From Bradyrhizobium sp. CCBAU 051011 (GTDB lineage Bacteria > Pseudomonadota > Alphaproteobacteria > Rhizobiales > Xanthobacteraceae), in contig NZ_CP022222.1 of the NCBI RefSeq assembly GCF_009930815.1, positions 248,001-312,000 of the forward strand: a DNA stretch of 64,000 nucleotides. The letters run 5' to 3'. Below are positions 8,858 to 18,256 of the stretch, in pieces; positions within the stretch are counted from its first letter, which is position 1; every line of letters starts with the position of its first letter. Position numbers and translations under genes: made by a program. The notes under the pieces are model-generated. The model was not told the DNA's origin, did not search any database, and saw only the letters and a program-made list of their open reading frames with translations.

Positions 8858-9758
8858 GTCCCTCGTCGCCACCCTCATCTGCAACCCGGCCAATCCGGCG
8901 CTCGACAGTACCATTGTCGACGGCGCGCTGGCCGTTCTCCCCTCGCCGGGAACGGCACAATGGCTGTTCGACGAAGTGGCAGTCGACATTCCCTTCGACA
9001 GCCAGGTCAATAGCCCGGACGAGATCAAGGCGATCGAAACCCGCCTGCAACAGGCGCGCGGCGATCTGCCGATCGACATTGTCGTGCAGCCTGCCGCGGC
9101 AAGGCGCAAGAAGCTTTTTCTGGCGGACATGGATTCCACCATGATCGGCCAGGAATGCATCGATGAGCTGGCCGACTTCGCCGGGCTGAAAGCCCATGTC
9201 GCCGCCATCACCGAGCGCGCCATGCGCGGCGAGATCGAATTCGAGCCGGCGCTGCGCGAGCGCGTCGCGCTGCTGAAGGATATGCCGGTCAGCGTGGTCG
9301 ACGATGTGCTGGCCAAGCGGATCACGCCAACGCCGGGAGGCCGCGAGCTGGTCATGACCATGCGCGCCAACGGCGCTTACACCTGCCTGATCTCGGGCGG
9401 CTTCACGCTGTTCACCCATGCGGTCGCCGCCAGGATCGGCTTCCAGGAGAACCGCGCCAACGAGCTCAGGGTGCGCGACGGCAAATTCACCGGCGAAGTC
9501 ACTGAACCGATTCTCGGCCGCGCCGCCAAGCTCGCAACCTTGATCGAGCTGCGCGAATCCTTCGACCTCGACGAGATCGACACGCTGGTGACGGGCGACG
9601 GCGCCAACGACCTCGGCATGATCCAGGCGGCGGGACTCGGTGTCGCCTATCACGCCAAGCCCGCGGTTGCCGCTGCCGCCGCCGCGCGGATCGACTACGG
9701 CGATCTCACTGCGCTGCTCTATGCGCAGGGATATCGGCGCGAGGAGTTCGCGGACTAA
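8856..9758 (+). CDS. serB: Phosphoserine phosphatase
   Basis: Hydrolyses L-phosphoserine in the last step of serine synthesis. This 300-residue HAD-superfamily enzyme has the nucleophile motif DMDSTMI starting at D91, motif II ISGGF with its serine, the lysine in AKPAV and the acidic motif GDGANDLGM. The N-terminal 85 residues form the ACT-like extension seen in alphaproteobacterial SerB. Start codons of serB and miaA share two bases on opposite strands, so both genes are read outward from one point and their promoters must lie inside each other's coding sequence or be shared. Confidence 0.95.
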   Translation: MSLVATLICNPANPALDSTIVDGALAVLPSPGTAQWLFDEVAVDIPFDSQVNSPDEIKAIETRLQQARGDLPIDIVVQPAAARRKKLFLADMDSTMIGQECIDELADFAGLKAHVAAITERAMRGEIEFEPALRERVALLKDMPVSVVDDVLAKRITPTPGGRELVMTMRANGAYTCLISGGFTLFTHAVAARIGFQENRANELRVRDGKFTGEVTEPILGRAAKLATLIELRESFDLDEIDTLVTGDGANDLGMIQAAGLGVAYHAKPAVAAAAAARIDYGDLTALLYAQGYRREEFAD

Positions 9759-9855
9759 TTGAAAACGGTTCGTTGCTCACGCCAGCAACGTGAACCTATT
9801 GCGACGATGAGCAACCTTAAGTAGCTTGCACAAAAGAGCATCTTAAGAGGTCGCA

Positions 9856-10749
9856 ATGAGCCAACCTAAGACGGTTGATCGTGGCGTTTCACTTATCAAA
9901 TTCGTACTTGGACTCTTAAGGGCTCACCCGGACGGCATGCGTCCGCGCGATATCTACGCGGAGATCGAATCAAAGCTCCCGCTGGACGATTTCGACAAGG
10001 AGACGATGAAGGGATCGGGGCTGCCGCGATGGCGAGCCGCCCTGCACTTCCTTTCCGTCGCGGCGACCAAGGCCGGACTGCTCGTCAAGTCGGACGGACG
10101 ATGGCGGGTGACCGACGAAGGCCAGAAGTTCGTGACCCTGCCGGACTACGAACTCAAGCGGCTGATGCGGTCCCGCTACCGAGAATGGCGCTGGAGCCAT
10201 CAGAAGAGCAAGACCGATGCTGGAATTGCCAACGCCGTCGACGAAACGCCGCCACCCGATACGTCGGTCTTGTTTGAGGATGCCAAGGAAAAGGCGCGCG
10301 ACGAAATCGACACCTATCTCGACACGCTGTCCGGCTACGAGTTTCAAAACCTGGTCGCCGCGCTGCTGGGGGTACGCCACCAGCACCGTTTCAAAGCCGG
10401 GCTCGGATGGCGGGACGGATATCCTGGCCTATATCGATCCGCTCGGCGCGCAGACGCCGCACATCCGGTTCAGGTGAAGCATCGCGACCAGACGGCGTCG
10501 CGGGAGGATGTCGCGGCGCTTCGCGGCATTATCCGGGGTGACAGGGAAATCGGCCTGTTTGTTTCTTCCGGCGGCTTCTCACGGGAGGCGCGCCGCGAAG
10601 CCGGCAATGGCTCCGTCCATATCGAGCTGGTCGACCTCGACCGCTTTCTTGAACTCTGGCTGCAGCATTACAGCAAGATACCGGAAGTGAAGCGATCGAA
10701 GCTGCGCCTCGAGCCGATCCACTTTCTGGCGGTGGTCTCACTCACGTGA
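9856..10749 (+). pseudogene. Mrr-family restriction endonuclease with two compensating frameshifts
   Basis: The 297-codon frame has an N-terminal winged-helix Mrr_N domain (about 1-100), then YEFQNLVAALL, where an Mrr_cat domain begins. Between 10373 and 10466 the family signature is found only in the next frame (KPGSDGGTDILAYIDPLG), after which QVKHRDQ returns to the first frame. Removing one G from the run 10368-10372 and adding one G at 10467-10468 restores a complete catalytic core (DGG...QVKH). As given, the catalytic Asp is lost, so the product would be inactive. Both changes are in G runs, so base-call error is a real alternative. The gene is solitary, with no methylase nearby. Confidence 0.75.
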
Positions 10750-10780
10750 GGCCGTTTGGCTCTCCGACGGGCTAAAACTA

Positions 10781-10867
10781 GTCATGCCCGGACTTGATCC
10801 GGGCATCCATCAATCTTGAGCGAGTCTTGCGAATAGGATCGATGGCCGGGTCAAGCCCGGCCATGAC
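10781..10867. repeat. Palindromic repeat (GTCATGCCCGG type)
   Basis: GTCATGCCCGGACTTGATCC at 10781 is mirrored by GGGTCAAGCCCGGCCATGAC ending at 10867, with about 40 bases between. It sits between the convergent Mrr-like and degP genes, where such elements may end transcription in both directions. Confidence 0.65.
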
Positions 10868-10876
10868 GAGATAGAT

Positions 10877-12385
10877 CTACTGCACGCTGAGCGCGACGAA
10901 GCGCAATTCGCCCTCGCCGTTCGAGACCAGCAGCAACACCGACTTCTTGCCGTCCTTCTTGAGCTGGTCGACACGCTTCTTGATGTCGGCGGCGCTACCG
11001 ACCGCCTCCTGCGCCACCTCGACGATGACGTCGCCGGCGGACAGCCGCTTTTCGGCGGCATCGGAGGAGCCGTCAACACCGGTGACGATAACGCCCTTCA
11101 CGCTCTCCTTGATCTTGTACTTTGTGCGCAGATCCTTGCTCAGCGTGGCAAGATCGAGGCCGAGCGCCTTTTGCGTCACCGGCTTCTCGACCGGGTCTTC
11201 CTTGGTCTTGGCGGCCGCCTGCTGCACCTTTTCAGTGTCCTCGAGGCGGCCGAGCGTGACCTTGCGGCTCTCCTCATTGCCCTTGCGGATGATGACCACG
11301 TCGACTTCTTTGCCGACCGCGGTGTCGGCCACGACGCGGGAGAGATCCTTCGGATCCTTGACGTCCTTGCCGTCGAACTTGACGACGATGTCGCCGGGCT
11401 CGATGCCGGCGGGCTTCGCCGGTCCCTTGTCGTCAACGCCTGCAACCAGCGCGCCGCGGGCGGGCTTGATGTTGAGGCTTTCGGCGATCTCGTCGGTGAC
11501 CTGCTGAATGCGCACGCCGAGCCAGCCGCGGCGCAGCTCGCCGAACTGCCGGAGCTGATCGACCACGCCCGCCACCGTCTTCGACGGCACCGCGAAGCCG
11601 AGGCCGATCGAACCGCCGGTCGGCGAGATGATCAGCGTGTTGACGCCGACCACTTCGCCTTCGAGGTTGAACAAGGGTCCACCGGAATTGCCGCGGTTGA
11701 TAGAGGCGTCGGTCTGGATGTAGCTGTCGTACGGCCCCTGGCTGATGTCGCGGTTGCGCGCCGACACGATGCCGGCCGTCACCGAGCCGCCGAGGCTGAA
11801 CGGATTGCCGATCGCGATCACCCACTCGCCGAGCCGTAGCTTGTCGGAATCGCCGAACTTGACCGCGTTCACCGGCTTCACCGGCTTGAACTTCAGGACT
11901 GCGATATCGGTCTTCTTGTCGACGCCGACCAGCTCCGCCTTGATCTTGGTGCCGTCGTTCATGATCACGTTGATCTCGTCGGCGTCCGCGATGACGTGAT
12001 TGTTGGTAACGACGACGCCCGCGGCGTCGATGATGAAACCGGAGCCGAGCGAATTGGTCTTGCGGCGCTGCATCTCGCCGCTCTTGTCGCCATCCTTGGG
12101 AGCGGCGCCGCGACGGTTCTTGAAGAAGTCGTCGAAGAACTCCTCGAACGGCGAGCCCGGCGGCAATTGCGGCATCGCTTCCCTGTTACCGCTGCCCTTG
12201 GCCTCGACGTTCTGCGAGGTCGAGATATTGACGACGGAGTCGATGACCTTCTCGGCGATGTCGGCGATGCCGTCAGGCCCGCGTGCGCTGGCCGGCGCCG
12301 CCGCCAGCATACTGGCGGCGCTGAACGAGATCGCAATCCCCAGCAGGCGCAGGCGGCTCGTCAAAGCGGGTCTGACACCGGTCAT
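10877..12385 (-). CDS. degP: Periplasmic Do-family serine protease (DegP/HtrA-like)
   Basis: 502 residues from ATG 12385, chosen because GGAG lies ten bases upstream and it begins a good signal peptide (basic start, hydrophobic 13-31, cleavage near ASA-RG). A longer frame starts at 12424. The trypsin-like domain shows the triad H130 (TNNHVI), D160 (KKTDIAVLK) and S234 (GNSGGPL), followed by two PDZ domains (about 290-380 and 405-500). The family degrades and refolds misfolded envelope proteins. It follows hflK-hflC-DUF2065 on the same strand, a membrane quality-control neighbourhood. Confidence 0.94.
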   Translation of the reverse strand: MTGVRPALTSRLRLLGIAISFSAASMLAAAPASARGPDGIADIAEKVIDSVVNISTSQNVEAKGSGNREAMPQLPPGSPFEEFFDDFFKNRRGAAPKDGDKSGEMQRRKTNSLGSGFIIDAAGVVVTNNHVIADADEINVIMNDGTKIKAELVGVDKKTDIAVLKFKPVKPVNAVKFGDSDKLRLGEWVIAIGNPFSLGGSVTAGIVSARNRDISQGPYDSYIQTDASINRGNSGGPLFNLEGEVVGVNTLIISPTGGSIGLGFAVPSKTVAGVVDQLRQFGELRRGWLGVRIQQVTDEIAESLNIKPARGALVAGVDDKGPAKPAGIEPGDIVVKFDGKDVKDPKDLSRVVADTAVGKEVDVVIIRKGNEESRKVTLGRLEDTEKVQQAAAKTKEDPVEKPVTQKALGLDLATLSKDLRTKYKIKESVKGVIVTGVDGSSDAAEKRLSAGDVIVEVAQEAVGSAADIKKRVDQLKKDGKKSVLLLVSNGEGELRFVALSVQ

Positions 12386-12666
12386 ATCGGCTTGTCTCCA
12401 AAAGGGGTCAAATTTGGGGTCCACACTGCGCCCGAACGGGTCCGAGGCGCAAGCATCTGCACCTGATATTCCGGCGAAAAACCGGCGCCAGGCGACTCAC
12501 GATTGCGTTGGCGCCACAGCTATTTGCGTCCGCTGGGGCACCGGCATTCCAAGGTGCGAAGCAAGCCAAGGCACTAAACAAACCAAGGCAGGCCATTACA
12601 CGCCGGAGGAGCCTTAAAGTTCCAAGGCTGTCCGTCGAATCTCGCCACAAACGGCGGTAAAATGCG

Positions 12667-12867
12667 CTACCGCCGCACGAACCAGATCAGCAGCAGACCC
12701 ACGACCGCCGAGACGATGCCGACGGTCCGCAGGATATTGTCCGGGGTCGCCAGCGCGCTTTTCATTGCCCGGCGCATCCAGGCCGGGCTCGCAGCGAACA
12801 TCAGACCTTCGAGCACAAAGAGGATGCCCACACCGATGAGGAAGTCGGCGAACGCTATGGACCTCAT
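12667..12867 (-). CDS. DUF2065-family small membrane protein (YjeT-like)
   Basis: 66 residues with two membrane helices (about 6-25 and 46-63), ending LLLIWFVRR. The pattern matches the DUF2065 family. In E. coli the member YjeT is also encoded next to hflC, so the synteny supports the call. It lies 95 bases after the hflC stop on the same strand, and degP follows about 280 bases later. Function unknown; an accessory role to the FtsH-HflKC complex is only inferred from conserved position. Confidence 0.85.
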   Translation of the reverse strand: MRSIAFADFLIGVGILFVLEGLMFAASPAWMRRAMKSALATPDNILRTVGIVSAVVGLLLIWFVRR

Positions 12868-12962
12868 CGGATGGCATCCCCCCGCTCTTTAAGCGCCTTT
12901 TGCTTTTTTGCCGGCGAAGCGGCCCCCCGCTTCGCCGTAACGCGCGTATCCCTGGCCCGACC

Positions 12963-13862
12963 TTACTGCTTCGGCGCCGCTGCCGCCGGCGGGTGGCCGG
13001 ACGGATTGGCAAAGAAGCGGAAGAACTCGGAATCCGGCCGCAGCAGGAAGCGGGTGTCGTTGGAGCGGAGCCCGGTTTCATAGGCCGACATCGAACGATA
13101 GAAGGCAAAGAAATCCGGATCCCGGCCGTAAGCCTCGGCGAACAGGCGGTTGCGCTCGGCGTCGCCCACGCCGCGCGTCTGCTCGGCGGTCGAATTGGCT
13201 TCGGCGACGATAACGGTCGCCTCGCGGTCGGCCTTCGAGCGGATTTCCTGCGACTTCTGGCCGCCCTGGGCGCGGAACTCCTGGGCCTCGCGCTCGCGTT
13301 CGGTCTGCATTCGCTTGTAGACCGCCTGGCTGTTCTGCTCCGGCAGGTCGGCGCGGCGGATACGCACGTCGACCACCTGGATTCCGTACTGGTCGGCCTC
13401 CCGGTCGAGCTGGTCGCGGATGCGCGTCATCAGGCCCTCGCGCTCGTCGCGCACCACATTGATGAAGGTGACCTCGCCCAGCACGCGGCGCAATGCCGCG
13501 TTCAACAGCGTGGTGAGCTGGATGTTGGCGGCCTGGATCGAGCCGATGCTCTGATAGAAGCGCAGCGGGTTCTTGATCCGGTAGCGGGCGAAGGCGTCGA
13601 CCACGAGCCGTTTCTGGTCGGAAGCGATGACTTCCTGGGACGGATTTTCCAGATCGAGAATGCGCTTGTCGATGCTGATGACGGTGTCGATGAACGGCGC
13701 CTTGAAGTTCAGGCCCGGCTCGGACACGACGTCGACCGGCCGGCCGAGCCGTACCACGAGCGCCTGTTCGGTCTGCGACACCGTGAAGATCGAGCTGTAG
13801 CCCACGATCACGAGGGCGAACAGCAGGATCAGGCTGACAATACCTGCAACCGGAGACCTCAT
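12963..13862 (-). CDS. hflC: FtsH protease modulator HflC
   Basis: 299 residues. One N-terminal membrane helix (about 4-26) is followed by a periplasmic SPFH/band-7 domain and a coiled-coil region rich in Glu/Arg/Gln (about 180-240). HflC forms a large ring with HflK around FtsH and tunes its degradation of membrane proteins. Its ATG overlaps the hflK stop by four bases (ATGA), consistent with equimolar synthesis. The C-terminal tail is Pro/Ala-rich (HPPAAAAPKQ). Confidence 0.95.
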   Translation of the reverse strand: MRSPVAGIVSLILLFALVIVGYSSIFTVSQTEQALVVRLGRPVDVVSEPGLNFKAPFIDTVISIDKRILDLENPSQEVIASDQKRLVVDAFARYRIKNPLRFYQSIGSIQAANIQLTTLLNAALRRVLGEVTFINVVRDEREGLMTRIRDQLDREADQYGIQVVDVRIRRADLPEQNSQAVYKRMQTEREREAQEFRAQGGQKSQEIRSKADREATVIVAEANSTAEQTRGVGDAERNRLFAEAYGRDPDFFAFYRSMSAYETGLRSNDTRFLLRPDSEFFRFFANPSGHPPAAAAPKQ

Positions 13863-15004
13863 CGTGTGCCTCCGCTCTGCTGCTGGCCGGCGGGCGGCGC
13901 CGGACGGCGCGGGGTCAATTCGCTGAGCGGCAGGTACGGCACGAGGCCTTGGCCTTGTCCGTTGTTGCCGCCGTCATAGACCAGCTTCTCGGAACCGCCG
14001 AGAATCCGCTCCATCGTCTCCAGATAAATTCGCTGCCGCGTCACGTCGGGCGCCTTCTTGTATTCGTCGTAGACTTTGCTGAAGCGCGCGCTCTGGCCCT
14101 TGGCCTCGGCGACCGCCTGTTCCTTGTAACCTTCGGCGACCTGCAGGATCTGCGCAGCGCGACCGCGGGCGTCGGGAACGACGCGGTTGGCATAGGATTG
14201 CGCCTCGTTCTGCAAGCGCTCGAAGTCGGCGCGCGCAGCCTGGACGTCGCGGAACGCGTCGATGACCTGCGCGGGCGGGTCGACCTTCTGCATCTGCACC
14301 TGCGTGATCTGAACGCCCGAGCCGTAATTATCGAGCGTCTTCTGCATCAGCTCGTGAACGGCCTGCTCGGTGGTGTTGCGGGCGCCGGTGAGGATCGGCT
14401 GGATCTGCGAACGGCCGATCACCTCGCGCATCGCGCTTTCGGCCACCGCCTTCACGGTGCCTTCGGGATTCTGGATGTTGAAGAGGAAATTGCCGACGCC
14501 GTTCGGCTTGATCCGCCACAACACCGTGAAATCGACGTCGACGATGTTTTCGTCGCCGGTCAGCATCAGGCTTTCTTCCGGCACGTCCCGCATGGTGCGG
14601 CCCCGCCTTGCCGGATCGTCGATTAGCGTCATGCCGATCGAGATGGTGGAGACGCGCAGCGCCTTGGGCAGCAGCACGGTTTCGATCGGATAGGGCAGAT
14701 GATAGTTCAGCCCGGGTTCGACGGTGCGCACATGCTTGCCGAAGCGCAGCACTACGCCGAGTTCTTCCGACTGCACGCGGAAGAAGCCCGACAACCCCCA
14801 GATCACCAGCGCGCCGGCCAGCACCAGCGCGATGCCCATGCCGCTGAAATGTCCGCCCGGCAGCAGCTGCTGCAGCCTGTCCTGGCCGCGCCGCAGAAGG
14901 TCTTCCAGATCAGGCGGCCTCGGCCCGACCGACTGCGGTCCACCGCCCCACGGTCCCTTGGGACCCTGACCCCAGGGGCCCCCGCCTTGATTCTTCCACG
15001 GCAT
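13859..15004 (-). CDS. hflK: FtsH protease modulator HflK
   Basis: 381 residues. The Gly/Pro-rich cytoplasmic start (GGGPWGQGPKGPWGGGP), one membrane helix (about 57-77) and an SPFH domain with a helical region are the HflK arrangement. It has a Pro-rich C-terminal tail (RRPAPPAGQQQ). The start ATG at 15004 is preceded by AGGAGAG at five-base spacing, the strongest ribosome site of this group. It is first in the hflK-hflC-DUF2065-degP set, and its promoter should lie in 15005-15173. Confidence 0.95.
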   Translation of the reverse strand: MPWKNQGGGPWGQGPKGPWGGGPQSVGPRPPDLEDLLRRGQDRLQQLLPGGHFSGMGIALVLAGALVIWGLSGFFRVQSEELGVVLRFGKHVRTVEPGLNYHLPYPIETVLLPKALRVSTISIGMTLIDDPARRGRTMRDVPEESLMLTGDENIVDVDFTVLWRIKPNGVGNFLFNIQNPEGTVKAVAESAMREVIGRSQIQPILTGARNTTEQAVHELMQKTLDNYGSGVQITQVQMQKVDPPAQVIDAFRDVQAARADFERLQNEAQSYANRVVPDARGRAAQILQVAEGYKEQAVAEAKGQSARFSKVYDEYKKAPDVTRQRIYLETMERILGGSEKLVYDGGNNGQGQGLVPYLPLSELTPRRPAPPAGQQQSGGTR

Positions 15005-15173
15005 ATAAACTCTCCTCTGCGGGGGACCTGGGTCCGCCAGTTGGGGATGCCTCAGCCTCGCATATCCGCCCGGCTTTATAGGGGACCGCCCGGGCCCTTA
15101 CAACGCAAGCTTCCTGCTCGAAGCAGCTATGCCTGACGCCATAATTGTCAATGCAAAACATTGGTTAGCGAGG

Positions 15174-15686
15174 TTAACGCTGATGGCGCCGACGAAATGT
15201 CACATAGGAGAAATCGGCACTGTCGTCCGGACCGGCCGGATTCCGCACGCGCGCCACCTCTTCCCATGCAGTCAGATCGACTGCCGGGAAGCTCGTGTCG
15301 CCCTCGGGCCGGGCATGCACCTCGGTAATCTCCAGGCGATCGGCGCTGTCCATCCATTGCGCATAGATTTCCGCACCGCCGATCACGGCGATCTCAGTGG
15401 CGAAACGCCGCAGCGCGTCGCCGGTGGCGATCGCCTTGGCGTCGGTGAAGGAATGGGTAACCACCACGCCGTCGGCACGGAATCCGCAGTCACGGGTGAC
15501 GACGATATTGGTCCGTCCGGGGAGCGGCCGTCCGATCGAGACGAAAGTCTTGCGTCCCATCACCACGGGCTTGCCCGTCGTCAGCGCCTTGAAGTGCGCC
15601 ATGTCGGATTTCAGCCGCCACGGGATCGCGCCAGCGGCGCCGATCACGCCGTTCTCCGCGACCGCTACGACGAGAACGATTTCCAT
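15174..15686 (-). CDS. folA: Dihydrofolate reductase
   Basis: Reduces dihydrofolate to tetrahydrofolate using NADPH. At 170 residues it is of normal length. IPWRLKSDMAHFK carries the catalytic acid D28, VMGRKTF and GRTNIVVTR are NADPH contacts, and VIGGAEIY is the conserved glycine pair. Its ATG shares one base with the preceding GNAT stop (TAATG). It follows thyA in one transcription unit, which is logical because thymidylate synthase makes the dihydrofolate that FolA recycles. Confidence 0.96.
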   Translation of the reverse strand: MEIVLVVAVAENGVIGAAGAIPWRLKSDMAHFKALTTGKPVVMGRKTFVSIGRPLPGRTNIVVTRDCGFRADGVVVTHSFTDAKAIATGDALRRFATEIAVIGGAEIYAQWMDSADRLEITEVHARPEGDTSFPAVDLTAWEEVARVRNPAGPDDSADFSYVTFRRRHQR

Positions 15687-16171
15687 TACCGCTTCCCTTG
15701 CGCCAGCGCCGTCAGATCAGGACCGCCGACCCGGCAAATCGTCCACTCGTCCATCAGGACCGCGCCGAGCGATTTGTAGAATTCGATCGACGGCGTGTTC
15801 CAGTCCAGCACCGACCATTGCAAACGCGACCAGCCATTTGCCACGCATTCCTTTGCGAGATGCACCAAAAGCGCCTTGCCGATTCCCTTGCCGCGCAGCG
15901 CTGGGCGGACGAACAGGTCTTCCAGATAGATTCCGGAGCGGCCGCTGAAGGTCGAGAAATTGACGAACCAGACCGCGAAGCCGACCGGCTCGCCTTCCCA
16001 TTCGGCAATCTCGCAGAACAGGCGCGGATTGGCGCCGAACAGCGCCGCGTCGATGTCAACCTCCGTCGCCTCCATTTCGTGGAGCAGCTTTTCGTATTCG
16101 GCGAGTTCGCGAACGAAGGACAGGACAAGTCCCGCTTCGCCCGGCCGTGCGCGGCGGATCGTGAGAGACAT
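15686..16171 (-). CDS. GNAT-family N-acetyltransferase
   Basis: 161 residues with the acetyl-CoA pyrophosphate loop RGKGIGKALL (motif A), an N-terminal SLTIRRARPGEAGLVL strand and a C-terminal RLQWSVLDWNTPSIEFYKSLGA, a pattern close to diamine/amino acid N-acetyltransferases of the SAT type. It sits between thyA (19-base gap) and folA (one-base overlap), so it is almost certainly co-transcribed. No role in folate metabolism is known for it, and its substrate is unassigned. Confidence 0.88.
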   Translation of the reverse strand: MSLTIRRARPGEAGLVLSFVRELAEYEKLLHEMEATEVDIDAALFGANPRLFCEIAEWEGEPVGFAVWFVNFSTFSGRSGIYLEDLFVRPALRGKGIGKALLVHLAKECVANGWSRLQWSVLDWNTPSIEFYKSLGAVLMDEWTICRVGGPDLTALAQGKR

Positions 16172-16190
16172 CAGATGCTCACACCGCGAC

Positions 16191-16985
16191 TCATACAGCG
16201 ACTTCGGCCTTGATATGCGGGTGCGGGTCGTAGCCCTCGAGCGCGAAATCCTCGTAACGGAAGGCGAAGATATCCTTCACGTCAGGATTGATCTTCATGG
16301 CCGGTAACGGACGTGTCGGTCGCGTCAGTTGCAGCCGCGCCTGTTCGAGGTGGTTGGAGTAGAGATGCGCATCGCCGAGCGAATGCACGAAATCGCCGGG
16401 CTTCAATCCCGTCACCTGCGCGACCATCATGGTCAGCAACGAATAGGACGCGATGTTGAAGGGCACGCCGAGGAACACGTCGGCCGAGCGCTGATAGAGC
16501 TGACAGGAGAGCTTGCCGTTGGCGACGTAGAACTGGAACAGGCAATGACAGGGCGGCAGCGCCATCTTGTCGACGTCGGCCGGATTCCAGGCGCTCACGA
16601 TCAGCCGCCGCGAATCCGGATTTCGCCTGATCATGTCGATGACGTTGGAGATCTGATCGATGCTGCGCCCATCCGGCGCCGGCCATGAGCGCCACTGCGA
16701 TCCATAGACCGGGCCGAGATCGCCGTTGGCGTCGGCCCATTCATCCCAGATCGAAACGCCGTTATCCCTGAGATATTTGATATTGGTGTCGCCGGCCAGG
16801 AACCAGAGCAATTCGTGCACGATCGCCTTCAGCGGCAGCCGCTTGGTGGTCAGCATCGGAAACCCGGCCGAAAGGTTGAACCGCATCTGGTGACCGAAGA
16901 TCGACAGCGTGCCGGTGCCGGTGCGGTCGTGCTTCTCCGCGCCGTCGCTGAGGATGCGTTCAAGCAGATCGTGATACTGGTTCAT
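16191..16985 (-). CDS. thyA: Thymidylate synthase
   Basis: Methylates dUMP using methylene-tetrahydrofolate. The 264 residues match the E. coli length. The nucleophile is C146 in [13 protein letters not shown], with the folate/dUMP arginines in DRTGTGT and [14 protein letters not shown]. It is the first gene of the thyA-GNAT-folA unit. No ThyX is seen in the window. Confidence 0.97.
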   Translation of the reverse strand: MNQYHDLLERILSDGAEKHDRTGTGTLSIFGHQMRFNLSAGFPMLTTKRLPLKAIVHELLWFLAGDTNIKYLRDNGVSIWDEWADANGDLGPVYGSQWRSWPAPDGRSIDQISNVIDMIRRNPDSRRLIVSAWNPADVDKMALPPCHCLFQFYVANGKLSCQLYQRSADVFLGVPFNIASYSLLTMMVAQVTGLKPGDFVHSLGDAHLYSNHLEQARLQLTRPTRPLPAMKINPDVKDIFAFRYEDFALEGYDPHPHIKAEVAV

Positions 16986-17110
16986 GGCTGGTGCTTCAGG
17001 CCTTCATCAGGACGGCGAATGTAGCGACCGGGACATCCGATCAACACGCCGATTCGGCGTCAAACACCGATTATACCCGGAAAAATGATCATCTTCCGCG
17101 CAAACGACAA

Positions 17111-17134
17111 GGGGCGGAACCCGCGTCCCGCCCC
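17111..17134 (-). terminator. Terminator hairpin after the tct gene set
   Basis: GGGGCGG (17111-17117) pairs with CCGCCCC (17128-17134). On the minus strand the stem is followed by TTGTCGTTTG. It lies 26 bases past the substrate-binding-protein stop. The U tract is interrupted, so strength is uncertain. Confidence 0.5.
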
Positions 17135-17159
17135 TCGCCCATCTGCTTGATTGCGTGAA

Positions 17160-18143
17160 TTAATTGACCGGCTTCACCACCGGCGTCCACTTGGCGATTT
17201 CGCTCTTCACCAGCGTTCCCAGTGCCGCCGGCGTCCGATCGGCGGCAGGCGGGATGACGCTGCCGAGTTCGAGCAGGCGCTTGCGCACGCCCTCGTCGTC
17301 CAGCGCCTTGACCACCGCAGCATTCAACTTGGCGACGACGTCCGCGGGCGTTCCCTTCGGCGCGAAGATCGCGTTCCACGCCTGGGCCTGGAAAGCCGGC
17401 AGGCCAGCCTCGGTGGTGGTGGGAACATCGGGCAGCGATGGATTGCGCTCCGGCGTTGCCACCGCATAGGCCTTGATGGTGCCGCCGTTGATCTGCGGCA
17501 CAGCGTTGACGATCTGGTCGCACATGTAATCGACCTGCCCGGCCACCAGCGCGTTCATCGCCGGACCGGTGCCGTTGAAGGGCACGCCGATCGGCTTGAC
17601 CCCAAGCACCGAGTTCAGCAATTCGCACGAAACGTTCGAAACCGAGCCGATGCCGGCATGCGCGGCGTTGACCTTGGCCTCGTTCGCCTTGACGTAGGTA
17701 ATGAATTCCTTGAGGTCCTTGGGCGGCAGGTCCTTGCGCGCCAGGATCAGGATCGGCGTGCCGGCCAGCAGTCCGACCGGTTCGAAGTCCTTTTCCGGGT
17801 GATAGGCGAGCTTGGGATAAAGCGGCACGGAGGCCGCATGTGTGCCCATATGCCCCGTAATCAGCGTATAGCCGTCATTGGCGGCACGCGCGGCACGGGT
17901 GGTGGCGGTGGTACCGCCGGCGCCGACCACGTTCTCGATGATGATGGTCTGACCGAGCGTCTGCGCCATGTGGCCGGTGACGATGCGCGCGATGACGTCG
18001 GTCGGTCCGCCCGCCGCGAACGGCACGATCATGGTGATGTTGCGCGTCGGATAGGCCTGCGCCACCGCCTGCGACGAAGACAAGCCCAGTCCGGCAAGCA
18101 CTGCCAGAAAACCGCTCGCGAGCGAGCGACCGTACCGATTCAT
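17160..18143 (-). CDS. tctC: Tripartite tricarboxylate transporter substrate-binding protein (Bug/TctC family)
   Basis: 327 residues from ATG 18143, which has GGGAG six bases upstream and starts a clear signal peptide (MNRYGRSLASGFLAVLAGLGL..., cleavage near AVA-QAYP). A longer frame starts at 18203. The mature start YPTRNITMIVPFAAGG is the Bug-family hallmark. The periplasmic protein delivers a carboxylate (citrate or related) to the TctAB membrane unit encoded just upstream. The ligand cannot be read from sequence. Confidence 0.93.
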   Translation of the reverse strand: MNRYGRSLASGFLAVLAGLGLSSSQAVAQAYPTRNITMIVPFAAGGPTDVIARIVTGHMAQTLGQTIIIENVVGAGGTTATTRAARAANDGYTLITGHMGTHAASVPLYPKLAYHPEKDFEPVGLLAGTPILILARKDLPPKDLKEFITYVKANEAKVNAAHAGIGSVSNVSCELLNSVLGVKPIGVPFNGTGPAMNALVAGQVDYMCDQIVNAVPQINGGTIKAYAVATPERNPSLPDVPTTTEAGLPAFQAQAWNAIFAPKGTPADVVAKLNAAVVKALDDEGVRKRLLELGSVIPPAADRTPAALGTLVKSEIAKWTPVVKPVN

Positions 18144-18256
18144 TTTGATCTCCCGAAATCCGTTATAATGCCGAGCCCGCCGGGTCGGCATTTTCCATGG
18201 CATAGAAAATTAGGCCGAAGTCGACCAGACTTCGGGCTGCGGCGCACCGACGCAGG

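Noticed and set aside
12408..12650. 80-aa minus-strand frame upstream of degP
   Set aside because: Overlaps the degP 5' region, has no family resemblance and no ribosome site; may simply be leader DNA.
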